From the NCBI RefSeq assembly GCF_900101115.1, contig NZ_FNFU01000003.1:1-64000 (forward strand): DNA of 64,000 nucleotides, written 5' to 3'. Below the pieces are notes generated by a model that saw nothing but the letters and a program-made list of their open reading frames with translations, was not told where the DNA came from and made no database searches. The position numbers and the translations under genes are program-made. How positions within the stretch are numbered: the stretch's first letter is position 1; each line of letters begins with the position of its first letter. Positions 7,589-16,609 of the stretch are shown here, piece after piece. The stretch is from Cryobacterium psychrotolerans. GTDB taxonomy: Bacteria > Actinomycetota > Actinomycetes > Actinomycetales > Microbacteriaceae.

Positions 7589-9043
7589 CTATTCGATGGG
7601 AGCGGCGAAGGAATCGAGGTCGCGGTCAGCGGATTCGATGATTTTCCGCTCAGCATCAAGATCCATACCTCGGCAGAGAATCCAGTAGATGAGACCACCA
7701 ATCGGGATTCCCACGAAGAAGGCGACGTCAACGCCACCGAGTGCGAGTGCAATTGGCCCCTGGTAGAAGGACAGATACATGAACGGAATCATGATGACGA
7801 ATGTCAGGACGTAGGCGCCTATTCCGCGCCAGTTCCAGTTGCTGTAAATACCGGTGCGCGAGAACATCTCGCGAATCGAGTAGTGACCACGACGCACCAG
7901 AAAAAAGTCCGTCAGGTTAATGGCGGTCCACGGCGCCATCAGGTACGACAGCACGACGAGGATGGTCGCGAAGCTCGTGTTGAGAAAGTCGGCGGGCATG
8001 TACGCGCCGGCAACGGTCGCCGTCAGTCCGACCATGAGAATGGTCACGATGCGGATTCGGCGCGTTGGTACCACCGATCGGACGCTGTCAATGGCCGTGA
8101 TGATGGTGAGTGATCCGCCATACACGCACATCGCCATGAGGCCGAGAAGTCCGAGCCCACCCAGGACGAGCATTATTGGTCCGAGCCCTGCAAAGACCGA
8201 GTCGCCCGTTTGCGAGAGGCTCGTGATGAAGTACTCATCCGGGAGCAGCGCCATGCAGATTGCGCCGACCGCCTCGAACGAGAAGACCCCGAAGAACAAT
8301 CCAAGTGACGTCCAGGTCATGATCTTGGCCTTGTGGGTGCTGGCAGGCATGTACCGCGAGTAGTCGGAGACGAAGAACGCCCACGACAACTGGTACGCGG
8401 CCGCGGCGGAGACTGCAGTGAAGAACGCGGCAGGCTTGAACGTTGCCGAGCTGAGATCCCATGAGCTTGCCGGGATGGCACCGTTAGCGAACAACCCGAG
8501 GATGTAAATCACCAGCGCGATGATGAGCGCAACCGAAATATACCGTTGAGCTACGTGGAGCCAGTGATATCCAAAAATCGCGAGAGCAACAGCGACGAGT
8601 CCCGTAATGATCGCCCACGTCGGGGCGCTTCCGCCGCCAAGCTCTTCGGCGGTGGCACCGAGGAGGTTGCCTCCGAATACGATGTAACCCCAGTAAACGA
8701 CGATGGCCATCAGCCAAATGGCGAGGGCTCCGTAGCGGCCGAACTGCGGTCGACTCTGAATCATTTGGGGCAAGCCAAGGTGCGGTCCTTGGGTGGCGTG
8801 TGAGGCTACCGGCGCGGTGCCGACGACGGTGCCGACGACGAGCGCAATGAGCGTCCACCCCAAGTTGAGTCCCATAACAATTCCGAGCGCACCGGTTGCC
8901 ATGCTCAAGAGATGTGCACTGCCGGCAAACCAAATCGTTGCCTGGTCCGTGAGTTTGCCCTTGCGTTCGTGCGCGGGCACGTAATCAATCGAGCGCACTT
9001 CAATCTGACCAATCAAGGTCGAATCGGATCGCGTTGTGGTCAT
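7589..9043 (-). CDS. NCS1-family permease (cytosine/purine/allantoin/hydantoin type)
   Basis: The 484-residue integral membrane protein has about twelve helices. It begins with the soluble N-terminal segment ending in RKGKLTDQATIWFAGSAHL, a hallmark of NCS1 transporters. Further family-like parts are SWAFFVSDYSRYMPAST and PWTAINLTDFFLVRRGHYSI. NCS1 proteins import nucleobases, allantoin, hydantoins, thiamine or similar N-heterocycles. The ATG at 9043 follows GGAGAAGCAATC. It heads the operon with the aldehyde dehydrogenase and is divergent from the flavin oxidase. Polyamine systems normally use other transporter families, so the substrate here may be unusual. Confidence 0.88.
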   Translation of the reverse strand: MTTTRSDSTLIGQIEVRSIDYVPAHERKGKLTDQATIWFAGSAHLLSMATGALGIVMGLNLGWTLIALVVGTVVGTAPVASHATQGPHLGLPQMIQSRPQFGRYGALAIWLMAIVVYWGYIVFGGNLLGATAEELGGGSAPTWAIITGLVAVALAIFGYHWLHVAQRYISVALIIALVIYILGLFANGAIPASSWDLSSATFKPAAFFTAVSAAAAYQLSWAFFVSDYSRYMPASTHKAKIMTWTSLGLFFGVFSFEAVGAICMALLPDEYFITSLSQTGDSVFAGLGPIMLVLGGLGLLGLMAMCVYGGSLTIITAIDSVRSVVPTRRIRIVTILMVGLTATVAGAYMPADFLNTSFATILVVLSYLMAPWTAINLTDFFLVRRGHYSIREMFSRTGIYSNWNWRGIGAYVLTFVIMIPFMYLSFYQGPIALALGGVDVAFFVGIPIGGLIYWILCRGMDLDAERKIIESADRDLDSFAAPIE

Positions 9044-9247
9044 GATTGCTTCTCCATTTGACTTCGTTGTCGGGGATTGGATCTCGTTTGTCGAGTCCCG
9101 AAGTTCATTCACGTATTGCGTTTGGCTTCGTGGACAAGTGTGAGCAAAGCCGTCCACAATCTGAACTGTAAAAAAGTACGAATATGTGTCAACTCTTGTA
9201 TCAACGTCACGTTTACAGACAATCGCCTCACATCCACACTGAGAACC
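9044..9247. promoter_or_regulatory. divergent intergenic region, permease / flavin oxidase
   Basis: This 204-bp gap separates two divergently transcribed catabolic genes and is AT-rich for the window (notably 9160-9240). It most likely holds both promoters and a PucR operator. I could not identify a convincing operator dyad. Confidence 0.4.
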
Positions 9248-10633
9248 GTGATCAACTCCGCGACCCACAGCCCCTTGTCCCTCTGGCATGCAGATTCCAG
9301 CCTCGTACCGTTCGGCTCCGAGCCATTGGGAGGCGATCTGGATGTCGATGTCGCTATCATCGGTGCCGGCTATACGGGTTTGTGGACTGCCTATTTCCTC
9401 AAGCAACAGCAGCCGAATCTGTCCATTGCGATCTTTGAGGCCGAAACGGTCGGTTACGGAGCGTCAGGGCGAAACGGTGGATGGTGTTCGGCCCTGTTCC
9501 CGGCATCGATGAAGAAGATAGCGAGCCTCAGTTCGCGCGATGCGGCTATCCGACTTCAGCAGGCGATGAACGAATCGATCACAGAAATGGGCACAATTCT
9601 CGCCCAGGAAAGGATCGACTGTGACTGGAAGCAAGGCGGCTACGTCTCGCTTGCACGAAACGAGGCTCAATTGGTTCGTTCCCAGAACGAGGTCCAAGGG
9701 TGGAGGTCCTGGGGCTTCGGTGATGAGCACATGAGCCTTCTGTCCGCAAAGGAAGCGTCGGCACGGAGCAACGCCACTGAGGTGATGGGCGGCACCTACA
9801 CCCCGAATTGTGCAGCCATCCAACCTGCAAAACTGGCGTCAGGACTGGCTCGGGTCGTCGAGAAGCTCGGCGTTTCGATTTACGAGCGTTCGCGCGTGAC
9901 GGCGATTGGTACTCGAAAGTTGGAAACGACGGGGGGAACCGTCACGGCCGACTACATCATTCGCGCGACCGAAGGGTTCACGGCGGAGTTTCCACAATTC
10001 CACCGGGATATCGTCCCCATGTACTCACTCATGGTCGCCACCGAACCGCTTCCCAAGGACATCTGGGAAAAAATTGGTCTGGCCGAACGCGAAACCTTCT
10101 CCGACAAGCGGCACCTGCGGATTTACGGTCAACGCACGGCCGACGGCCGTCTAGCGTTCGGCGGTCGCGGCGCGCCTTACCACTATGCGTCGCGCGTCCG
10201 TGCGTCTTTCGACAGCGAGCCGGATGTTCACGCGATGCTTCGTCACATTCTTAGGGACCTTTTCCCAGCCCTCGCGGATGTTCAATTCACCCACGAGTGG
10301 GGAGGGAATCTGGGAATCCCGCGTGACTGGTATCCCTCGGTGACATTCGATCGCGCTACCGGTTTCGGACAGGCCGGAGGGTACGTCGGCGACGGCGTAT
10401 CGACGGCATTCGTCGCGGGAAGGACACTTGCCGCGGAAATTCTTGACACTGAGTCGGAGCTTCGTCAACTCCCTTGGGTTCAACGGCATTCACCGCGATG
10501 GGAACCGGAGCCACTGCGGTGGCTTGGGGTCAATGCCGTCACGCAGGCTTTCGCGCAGGCGGATCGCAACGAGGCGCGCTCGGGGAAACCCTCAAAGATT
10601 GCATCGAGTGTTTGGAAATACATCGGCCACTGA
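9248..10633 (+). CDS. FAD-dependent amine/amino-acid oxidase (DAO fold, PuuB-like)
   Basis: The 461-residue flavoenzyme carries an N-terminal dinucleotide-binding motif VDVAIIGAGYTGLWTAYFL and the GYGASGRNGGWCSALFP segment characteristic of the gamma-glutamylputrescine oxidase/OrdL branch of the DAO family. It ends with a GQAGGYVGDGVSTAF flavin-binding patch. Expected reaction: oxidative deamination of an amine to an aldehyde plus H2O2 and ammonia. The GTG at 9248 is chosen because it places the usual short lead before the Rossmann fold; the upstream frame lies in the intergenic region. Substrate is unknown. Confidence 0.85.
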   Translation: MINSATHSPLSLWHADSSLVPFGSEPLGGDLDVDVAIIGAGYTGLWTAYFLKQQQPNLSIAIFEAETVGYGASGRNGGWCSALFPASMKKIASLSSRDAAIRLQQAMNESITEMGTILAQERIDCDWKQGGYVSLARNEAQLVRSQNEVQGWRSWGFGDEHMSLLSAKEASARSNATEVMGGTYTPNCAAIQPAKLASGLARVVEKLGVSIYERSRVTAIGTRKLETTGGTVTADYIIRATEGFTAEFPQFHRDIVPMYSLMVATEPLPKDIWEKIGLAERETFSDKRHLRIYGQRTADGRLAFGGRGAPYHYASRVRASFDSEPDVHAMLRHILRDLFPALADVQFTHEWGGNLGIPRDWYPSVTFDRATGFGQAGGYVGDGVSTAFVAGRTLAAEILDTESELRQLPWVQRHSPRWEPEPLRWLGVNAVTQAFAQADRNEARSGKPSKIASSVWKYIGH

Positions 10634-10774
10634 CGGCAGCGCCGGCACTCAGCCCCGGGCTACCGCAGGCCCAATGGAGACCACTATGGTTATCAACAGC
10701 CAGCCCTGACCGCTTGAAGAAGGCACTTATTCCGCCGTCCGAAATGTCCGCAGCAGCCCAGATAGCGATTCGTG

Positions 10775-10798
10775 GAGTTCGAGTTCGAGTTCGAGTTC
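10775..10798. repeat. GAGTTC hexamer, four tandem copies
   Basis: Four perfect copies of GAGTTC lie about 30 bp before the amine oxidase ATG, in the gap between the two flavoprotein genes. A change of one unit would alter leader length but not reading frame. Confidence 0.85.
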
Positions 10799-10830
10799 GT
10801 GCTGGCGTTCCCGCAGACCGAAGAGGCAGA

Positions 10831-12147
10831 ATGAGTCCGCACGATGTGGTTGTAGTTGGAGCCGGCCTCGCTGGGCTGAGCGCTGCTCGGGACCTGATGA
10901 ATGCCGGGTCGGATGTCGTTGTGTTGGAGGCTCGCGCCCGGCCCGGCGGGCGGGTCGAGCAGACCAGGACTGCCGATGGCCGCCTCGTTCAACTTGGCGG
11001 AGAGGTCGTGGGCGACTTCCACACGGCGTATCGTGGGCTCGTCGATGACCTGGGCCTGCACCTCGGTCCGAGCTTCACCGATATCCCGGGCGAGTCGACC
11101 TGGCTGATGAACGACGGCCTGTCCGTGGGCAACGCGGTGCCATGGCTATCGGCCTCGGACCAGCGGAAGCACGACCGAATCGAGCGGCAGTTCGCAGAGT
11201 TGGCGGCGACCGTGGATCCGGACAATCCCTGGGGGCATCCCGACGCTGTGGCTCTGGACCGCCTGTCAGTCGGTGACTGGTTGCGCTCTGAAGGCGCCAC
11301 CGCCAACATCGTACGCGCCATGGAAGTTCGTGCGATGGCCTTGGCGGACGACTCCGTCGAGCGGCGGTCGCTGCTCGGCGACCTCCGCAAGGAGTCGGCG
11401 GCGGGTGCCCTCGGGTTCTACAACTACGACGCGTGGGAGAGCTTGAAGGTCGTCGAGGGCTCCGCTACCGTCGCACTTCTCATGGCCGAGCAACTCGCGC
11501 ACCGCATTCGCTATTCCAGCCCCGTGGCCGCCATCGACATCACCACGAACGGTGTCTCCGTGACCCTCCACACCGGTGAGCGCTTCACCGCGTCCGACGT
11601 CGTCTGCTCCTTGCCGGCAGGGCCGCTTCGGGACGTTCGCATAACCGGTCTCAGCGCCGAGCGCCTCGCATCGCTACACCGCCAACAACACGCCCCGACC
11701 GCGAAGTTCGTGACCGTCTACGATTCCTCCTTCTGGGAGGAGAACAACCAGAACGGCACCGGCTACTTTGAACACACCATCCTCGGCGGGACGTGGGTGC
11801 AGAACACGGGCATTCTCTCTGCACTCGTACCCGTTGGCAAACTGGGGCCCTACTTTGCCACGCCGCCAATGCTCCGTGAGAAGGCTTTGACGGCGGAACT
11901 GGGATCAGCCTACGGGCCGCGGGCGACGGCCCCAGAGGCCGTCTTCATGCGCAACTGGGGTGCGGATCCGTGGACACAGGGTTACATCACAGCGTGGCGT
12001 CCTGGGGAACTCACTGCCGTCGGTCCCCTTCATGGCACGCACGAACCTCCCTTCTGGGTGGTGGGCTCCGACCAATGGGTCTGCGGTTACATGGAAGGCG
12101 CCGTGCGGACCGGACGCGCAGCCGCCCGAGAACTCATCGGAAAATGA
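10831..12147 (+). CDS. flavin-containing monoamine oxidase family protein
   Basis: The 438-residue protein starts with HDVVVVGAGLAGLSAARDL, followed by VVVLEARARPGGRVEQTR, the dinucleotide motif and GG-doublet of the amine oxidase family. Near the C-terminus it has the GAVRTGRAAARELIG FAD-contact helix. It should oxidise a primary or secondary amine. The ATG at 10831 follows GAAGAGGCAG. It is the second flavin amine oxidase in the block, 197 bp behind the DAO-type one. Its base composition is closer to the host than that of the four genes before it, so it may have a separate origin. Confidence 0.85.
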   Translation: MSPHDVVVVGAGLAGLSAARDLMNAGSDVVVLEARARPGGRVEQTRTADGRLVQLGGEVVGDFHTAYRGLVDDLGLHLGPSFTDIPGESTWLMNDGLSVGNAVPWLSASDQRKHDRIERQFAELAATVDPDNPWGHPDAVALDRLSVGDWLRSEGATANIVRAMEVRAMALADDSVERRSLLGDLRKESAAGALGFYNYDAWESLKVVEGSATVALLMAEQLAHRIRYSSPVAAIDITTNGVSVTLHTGERFTASDVVCSLPAGPLRDVRITGLSAERLASLHRQQHAPTAKFVTVYDSSFWEENNQNGTGYFEHTILGGTWVQNTGILSALVPVGKLGPYFATPPMLREKALTAELGSAYGPRATAPEAVFMRNWGADPWTQGYITAWRPGELTAVGPLHGTHEPPFWVVGSDQWVCGYMEGAVRTGRAAARELIGK

Positions 12148-12268
12148 AGTCTCGATTTCAGGCTGGAGCGTCCCGTTTCGCCCTCAGTTCCCTCTGCGCT
12201 CTCGTCGGGGCGCCAATTGGAACCCTCAGGAGGCCCCCCACTGCCGGGTGACGAGAGGTCCAAGCCGA

Positions 12269-12364
12269 TCACAGCTCTTCGACTTCCCACGCGACGAATC
12301 CGATCAGTGCAAAGACGGCGATCACGCCGAGCACGTACGCAATGTCCAGCACAGGAGACTCCAT
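12269..12364 (-). CDS. 31-residue single-helix membrane peptide (KdpF-like, tentative)
   Basis: An ATG at 12364 on the minus strand opens a 31-codon frame: [15 protein letters not shown], a hydrophobic core through FALIGFVAW, ending EVEEL. A very short N-terminus, one helix and an acidic tail resemble the tiny proteins found in front of or within actinobacterial kdp potassium operons. No kdpA follows here; the next gene on that side is the convergent amine oxidase. No good Shine-Dalgarno is seen, so translation is uncertain. It lies in an otherwise gene-free 507-bp gap (12148-12654). Confidence 0.45.
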   Translation of the reverse strand: MESPVLDIAYVLGVIAVFALIGFVAWEVEEL

Positions 12365-12565
12365 CCGAAGGCCGGAAACGCGTCACCCGATCGGTGCGCG
12401 AGTACCGGGGTACGGCACGAGCACACACCCAGCCGGAGCGAGTACGAAACGGGCCTTACGATTCCCCAACGGACGTGGCCGGAAACCTAACGACATTCCC
12501 CCCGCGTGCCCAGCCTGAATGTGCGGCGCTTGCCTTTGCAGGGCAGACAATTGAAGCTGGAGTTT

Positions 12566-12613
12566 CGCATTCGCGCATTCGCGCATTCGCGCATTCGCGC
12601 ATTCGCGCAATCG
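12566..12613. repeat. 8-bp tandem repeat CGCATTCG, five perfect units plus one variant
   Basis: Five exact copies of CGCATTCG (12566-12605) are followed by CGCAATCG. The array ends about 27 bp before the Shine-Dalgarno of the APC permease. Octamer repeats upstream of a membrane-protein gene can mediate slipped-strand expression changes; this is only a possibility here. Confidence 0.9.
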
Positions 12614-12654
12614 CTCGATGTTCGACCGGCGCGAGCAACAAGAGGAAAAGCGAA

Positions 12655-14640
12655 GTGGATTCAGCAAATGCGCCGGTAATCCCGGAGAGCGTTCCCCGGC
12701 CCATCCATGTCGGAGCACAGCCGAACAGCCTTACGCGGTGGCTGCTGCAGCACAGGGTGCAGCCCGTCGGGCCAGAGAGCACCGAAAACACCGCGACGAC
12801 GCACTCCTGGTGGAAAGTGATGTGCCTGACCGGCGTTGACTACTTCTCGACGCTCTCATATCTGCCCGGAATCGCCTTCCTCGCCGCCGGCGCCCTGTCG
12901 CCCCTGGCGACGCTGCTGATCGTGGCCCTCACGCTGCTCGGGATGCTGCCGATGTACCATCGGGTCGCCAAGGAGAGCCCACACGGCCAGGGGTCCGTGG
13001 CCATGCTGGAACGCCTGCTGCCGTTCTGGCGGGGCAAGTTCTTTGTGCTGGTTCTGCTCGGGTTCGTCGCGACGTCATGGATCATCACGATCACGCTGTC
13101 GTCGGCGGATGCCACGGTGCACCTGCTCGAGAACCCGTACGTCCCCGCGTTCCTCGAGGGACAGGCGGTAACGATCACGATCGTGCTTCTCCTCGTGCTG
13201 GGCGGAGTCTTTCTCCTCGGCTTCACCGAAGCCGTCAGGGTCGCGATTCCGCTCGTGGCCGTCTACCTGCTCCTCAACGGGATCGTCATCGGCGTCGGTT
13301 TGTACGACGTGTTCACCGAATCTGGTGCCCTGGCGGGCTGGACGGACGCCCTCATGTCCCGCGGCGGCAGCTTCGGCGACATCATCGGCCCGGCGCTCAT
13401 CGCGTTCCCGCTTCTGGTACTCGGGCTGTCGGGTTTCGAAACCGGGGTGAGCATGATGCCGCTGGTTGCCTCGAAGGGGAAGACCCGGGAGGAGCGACTG
13501 GCGTCGCGGATCCGCAATACGCGAAAGCTCCTGACCGCGGCCGCCGTCATCATGAGCGTGTACCTGCTGACCAGCAGCTTCGTCACGACGGTACTCATCC
13601 CGGCAGACGCTTTCCAGGACGGCGGCGAAGCCAGCGGCCGCGCCCTGGCCTACCTGGCCCATGAGCGCGTCGGGAACACGTTCGGCACCGCTTACGACAT
13701 CAGCAGCATCCTCATCCTGTGGTTCGCCGGCGCATCCGCGATGGCTGGCCTGATCAACATCGTTCCGCGTTACCTCCCGGCGTACGGCATGGCCCCGGAC
13801 TGGAGCCGTGCTGTGCGGCCGGTCGTGCTCGTCTACACCGGAATCAGCATCCTGATCACGATCGGATTCAACGCCGACGTGAACGCCCAGGCCGGCGCCT
13901 ACGCCACCGGAATCCTCGCCATGATGGTCTCCGGGGCCGTGGCCGTCACCATTTCGGCCGCCCGGCGTCGGCAACGACGAGCCGCCATGGCCTTCAGCGC
14001 CCTGACCGTCGTGCTTTTGTACGCCCTGGGAGCGAACATCCTGGAGAAGCCCGACGGCATCATGATCTCGGCGTTCTTCATCGCCGGGATCATCGTCGTC
14101 TCCCTGGTGTCCCGGGTGTCACGCACGACCGAGCTGCGGGTGGAGCACGTCGAGTTCGACGAGGCTGCCCGCCGGTTCATCAGCGATTCCCTCGTTTTCG
14201 ATGGCGCGCTCAACGTCATCGCCAACCGGCCTCAGGCCGACGAGGAGGCGGGGTATGCGGCGAAGGAGGCCGAACAGCGAGGGATGAACCCGGTGCCGGG
14301 CGCCGCCGACGTCCTGTTCCTGGAGGTCGATGTCGTGGATCCGTCCGGCTTCAGCGAGACGCTGCGGGTTCGCGGCGTCGAGATCGCCGGCTATCGGGTG
14401 TTGCGGGCGGAGAGCCCTGCGGCCCCGAACGCCATCGCGGCCATGCTGCTCGCGATGCGGGACGCGTCCGGGGTGCGGCCGCACGCCTACTTCGAATGGT
14501 CGGAGGGCAATCCGCTGGGACATCTTCTTCGCTACCTGCTACTCGGGATCGGAGACACCGCACCGGTCGTGCGTGAGATCCTGCGCAAGAGCGAGTCCGA
14601 CCCGAGCCGGAGGCCGGGTATCCACGTGGGCGGCGGCTGA
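12655..14640 (+). CDS. APC-superfamily amino-acid permease with C-terminal cytoplasmic domain
   Basis: The 661-residue protein starts at GTG 12655 behind AGAGGAAAAG. After about 50 polar residues come roughly twelve membrane helices, starting near [20 protein letters not shown] and including a conserved [20 protein letters not shown] segment. A soluble tail of roughly 150 residues follows. This is the shape of the large actinobacterial APC amino-acid/polyamine permeases. Substrate is unknown; an amine or amino acid would fit the neighbouring oxidases, but its GC content is host-like and it need not belong to that block. The in-frame extension upstream crosses the octamer repeat and is not taken as coding. 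Confidence 0.82.
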   Translation: MDSANAPVIPESVPRPIHVGAQPNSLTRWLLQHRVQPVGPESTENTATTHSWWKVMCLTGVDYFSTLSYLPGIAFLAAGALSPLATLLIVALTLLGMLPMYHRVAKESPHGQGSVAMLERLLPFWRGKFFVLVLLGFVATSWIITITLSSADATVHLLENPYVPAFLEGQAVTITIVLLLVLGGVFLLGFTEAVRVAIPLVAVYLLLNGIVIGVGLYDVFTESGALAGWTDALMSRGGSFGDIIGPALIAFPLLVLGLSGFETGVSMMPLVASKGKTREERLASRIRNTRKLLTAAAVIMSVYLLTSSFVTTVLIPADAFQDGGEASGRALAYLAHERVGNTFGTAYDISSILILWFAGASAMAGLINIVPRYLPAYGMAPDWSRAVRPVVLVYTGISILITIGFNADVNAQAGAYATGILAMMVSGAVAVTISAARRRQRRAAMAFSALTVVLLYALGANILEKPDGIMISAFFIAGIIVVSLVSRVSRTTELRVEHVEFDEAARRFISDSLVFDGALNVIANRPQADEEAGYAAKEAEQRGMNPVPGAADVLFLEVDVVDPSGFSETLRVRGVEIAGYRVLRAESPAAPNAIAAMLLAMRDASGVRPHAYFEWSEGNPLGHLLRYLLLGIGDTAPVVREILRKSESDPSRRPGIHVGGG

Positions 14641-14786
14641 GAGCATCGTCGGGCCCGCGCGGGTGAGCTGGCGCACCGAGCGCGCTGGGGGGATACCCGG
14701 GGTCTGTCCGCGCCGGCGCGCGCGTAGAGTGAACACGCGCAATCACGGATGACCCGCCAGGGCGGGACGAAAACGATCCGTCGACG

Positions 14787-15064
14787 GCGGGGTGACCTTC
14801 CTCGAGGCCATCTTCACGGCAACCTTGGCCGTCTGCGAGACCGTGCCACCGTCGTCGACACGGCAACGTACCGGAGCCCAGTCGGCCAGGTCGTCATCCT
14901 CCTGCTGATCCAAGTCGGCGGGTTCGGGATCATGACGTTCGCCTCCGTGATCGGTCTCACGATCGCCCGGAAGCTGTCGGTCCGGTCGGCCGGTCGATCT
15001 GGCTGGGAGTGTTCCACGCCGTGTCCTCGTTCAACAACGCCGGGTTCGCGCTATTCAGCGACTG
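14787..15064 (+). pseudogene. trkH/ktrB potassium-transporter remnant
   Basis: Fragments of a TrkH-type K+ channel subunit appear in different frames: GVTFLEAIFTATLAVCET in one, then DTATYRSPVGQVVILLLIQV and GGFGIMTFASVIGLTIARKL in another, then IWLGVFHAVSSFNNAGFALF in a third. The SSFNNAG segment is a TrkH hallmark. At least one frameshift and an internal deletion of a large part of the protein separate the pieces, and the 3' end is cut where the IS remnant begins. Non-functional. Confidence 0.8.
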
Positions 15065-15066
15065 CG

Positions 15067-15345
15067 CCCGTCAAGTTCTTGAGACAGTCTGATGTGTTTT
15101 TCTTCTAAGCCGCTGCCTTTTGGCGGCGGTCGTGGTGAGCGGCCAGCGCGGCGGCTGGTTGTAGTCCTCCGTTGTGCGAATGGGGGCGACGCCGGTTGTA
15201 CCAGGATTCGATGTATTCCATCACCGCGGTGCGCGCAGCGAGGTGATTCTGAAAGTCGTGCTGGTAGTATATTTCGGTCTTCATATGCGAGAAGAAAGAC
15301 TCGGCCACGGCGTTGTCCCAGCACACGCCAACAGCCCCATCGACT
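15067..15345 (-). mobile_element. IS3-family element, 3' remnant with transposase tail
   Basis: On the minus strand the segment GAVGVCWDNAVAESFFSHMK, then YNRRRPHSHNGGLQPAAALA and a stop at 15105 form the C-terminal end of an IS3-group OrfB (DDE) transposase. The AESFF glutamate is the last catalytic residue. Everything upstream of CWDN is missing and replaced by unrelated hydrolase sequence, so only one end of the element survives. About 40 bp of non-coding IS end follow the stop. Confidence 0.8.
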
Positions 15346-15614
15346 GGGTGACGCCATTCGCGGCGCACCATGGCAGCAAGGATTGCCGGGATTCCGCCGT
15401 AGGAAGACGCCACGATGTGGATCGGCTCGGCGCTCACCCGCAGGAGGCTGTCAACCCAGCATCCAATCTCGGTCGGCCTGGGGGAGTCGTTGCCATATCC
15501 CGGAAACGTGACGAACACGGCACCCGGGATGTTCCCGACCTGGTTGGGCCAGCAGGCCTTGCCTGAGCGGCCGGACCCGTGTGCGAAGGCGGTCTCATGG
15601 CGGGGCATGCCCAC
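15345..15614 (-). pseudogene. alpha/beta-hydrolase N-terminal remnant fused to the IS tail
   Basis: The first ~90 residues of the frame starting at 15614 (FAHGSGRSGKACWPNQ, FVTFPGYGNDSPRPTEIG, then IHIVASSYGGIPAILAAM) look like an alpha/beta hydrolase: an early HGSG oxyanion stretch and a SxSxG-like nucleophile elbow (SSYGG). Around residue 90 the frame runs directly into the transposase tail, creating a chimeric open frame. The rest of the hydrolase (acid and histidine) is absent. Confidence 0.6.
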
Positions 15615-15742
15615 TGTCTATCACGCGGGCGTCTCTCGTTCGGTTCAGTCGAGCGCCGACACGACGGACAAGGCACTGTGACGGGCGGGCAGCGCCGGGG
15701 GAGTCGGCCGCGTGATTCGCCCTGTGTTGCCATGCTAAGGAC

Positions 15743-16528
15743 ATGACCAACACCCCACGCCCTCGCGCACGCCGCCGGGCCGTGCTCGCCACCCTGGGCG
15801 TTGTCACATCTCTCACTCTCGGCGCCGCCCTGACCGGCTCCCCGTCTCAGGCGCAGGCGGCCCCAGAACAGACACTCGTGAGCCGAGCGACCACCAAAGC
15901 GTTCGCGGTCACGTCCGCCGTCGTGTTCAACCGCAACGCGGCCTCGATCACCGACCCCAGGAGCCCCTGGGTCGTCGTCAACAAGAAGCGCCCGCTCAAC
16001 CCCCCGCAGCTACGTGCCTCCGCTCGTATACGTACCGATCAACTACGTGTGGCGCCCGTCGCTGCAGTGGGGGCCTCCAAAGCCGCCACAAAAATGCTCG
16101 CGACCTACCAGGCAGAGACCGGACGCCGAATGCAGTCGCAAAGCGCGTACCGCAGCTACGCCACTCAGGTGTCGGTGTACAACGCGAGCGTGCGGATCCG
16201 CGGCGTCGCGGCCACGGACAAGATCATTGCACGCCCCGGCACGAGTGAACACCAGACGGGTTGGGCCATCGACGTCAGCGCCCTGCCGTCGAACTGCTCG
16301 CTGAGCACCTGCTTCGCCAACACCCACCAGGGGAAATGGCTCTCGGCGAATGCCTGGCGCTTCGGGTTCCTGCTCCGCTACCCGGCTAACAAGGTGGCGG
16401 TCACCGGCTACAGCTTCGAGCCGTGGCATTACCGTTTCGTGGGCCCGTACCTGACCACCGAGATGCGCCGGACGGGCTTCACAACCCTCGAGGAGTTCTT
16501 CCGCCTGCCGGCGGCCCCCAGCTACTGA
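15743..16528 (+). CDS. D-alanyl-D-alanine carboxypeptidase, M15B/VanY type
   Basis: The 261-residue exported zinc peptidase trims the terminal D-Ala of peptidoglycan stems. It has a signal peptide (RRRAVLATLGVVTSLTLGAA, cleavage probable near AQAAP at residue 40) and the M15 zinc motif SEHQTGWAIDVSA with His170 and Asp177. The EPWHYRFVG motif carries Glu226 and His229. CATGCT lies six bases before the ATG, with AAGGAC in between, so both a leaderless and a Shine-Dalgarno reading are possible. Confidence 0.92.
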   Translation: MTNTPRPRARRRAVLATLGVVTSLTLGAALTGSPSQAQAAPEQTLVSRATTKAFAVTSAVVFNRNAASITDPRSPWVVVNKKRPLNPPQLRASARIRTDQLRVAPVAAVGASKAATKMLATYQAETGRRMQSQSAYRSYATQVSVYNASVRIRGVAATDKIIARPGTSEHQTGWAIDVSALPSNCSLSTCFANTHQGKWLSANAWRFGFLLRYPANKVAVTGYSFEPWHYRFVGPYLTTEMRRTGFTTLEEFFRLPAAPSY

Positions 16529-16609
16529 TCCACTCACCCTGATTTCGCAGTCCCCGGGACGTCACCGAATCCCGGCTAGGCTGTCGAAAAATCGACACGG
16601 GGGCCGATC

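Noticed and set aside
9044-9247. Riboswitch or PucR operator in the permease/oxidase gap
   Set aside because: No conserved aptamer core and no convincing dyad could be found by eye.
4301-12200. Integrated phage or ICE at the tRNA
   Set aside because: No integrase, no phage or conjugation gene and no repeat of the tRNA 3' end was seen within the block. Only composition and position support transfer.
12566-12613. CRISPR-like repeat
   Set aside because: Units are 8 bp and contiguous without spacers; no cas genes.
12217-12654. 146-residue N-terminal extension of the APC permease
   Set aside because: It crosses the octamer repeat and is basic and low-complexity. The GTG at 12655 has a ribosome-binding site and fits family length.
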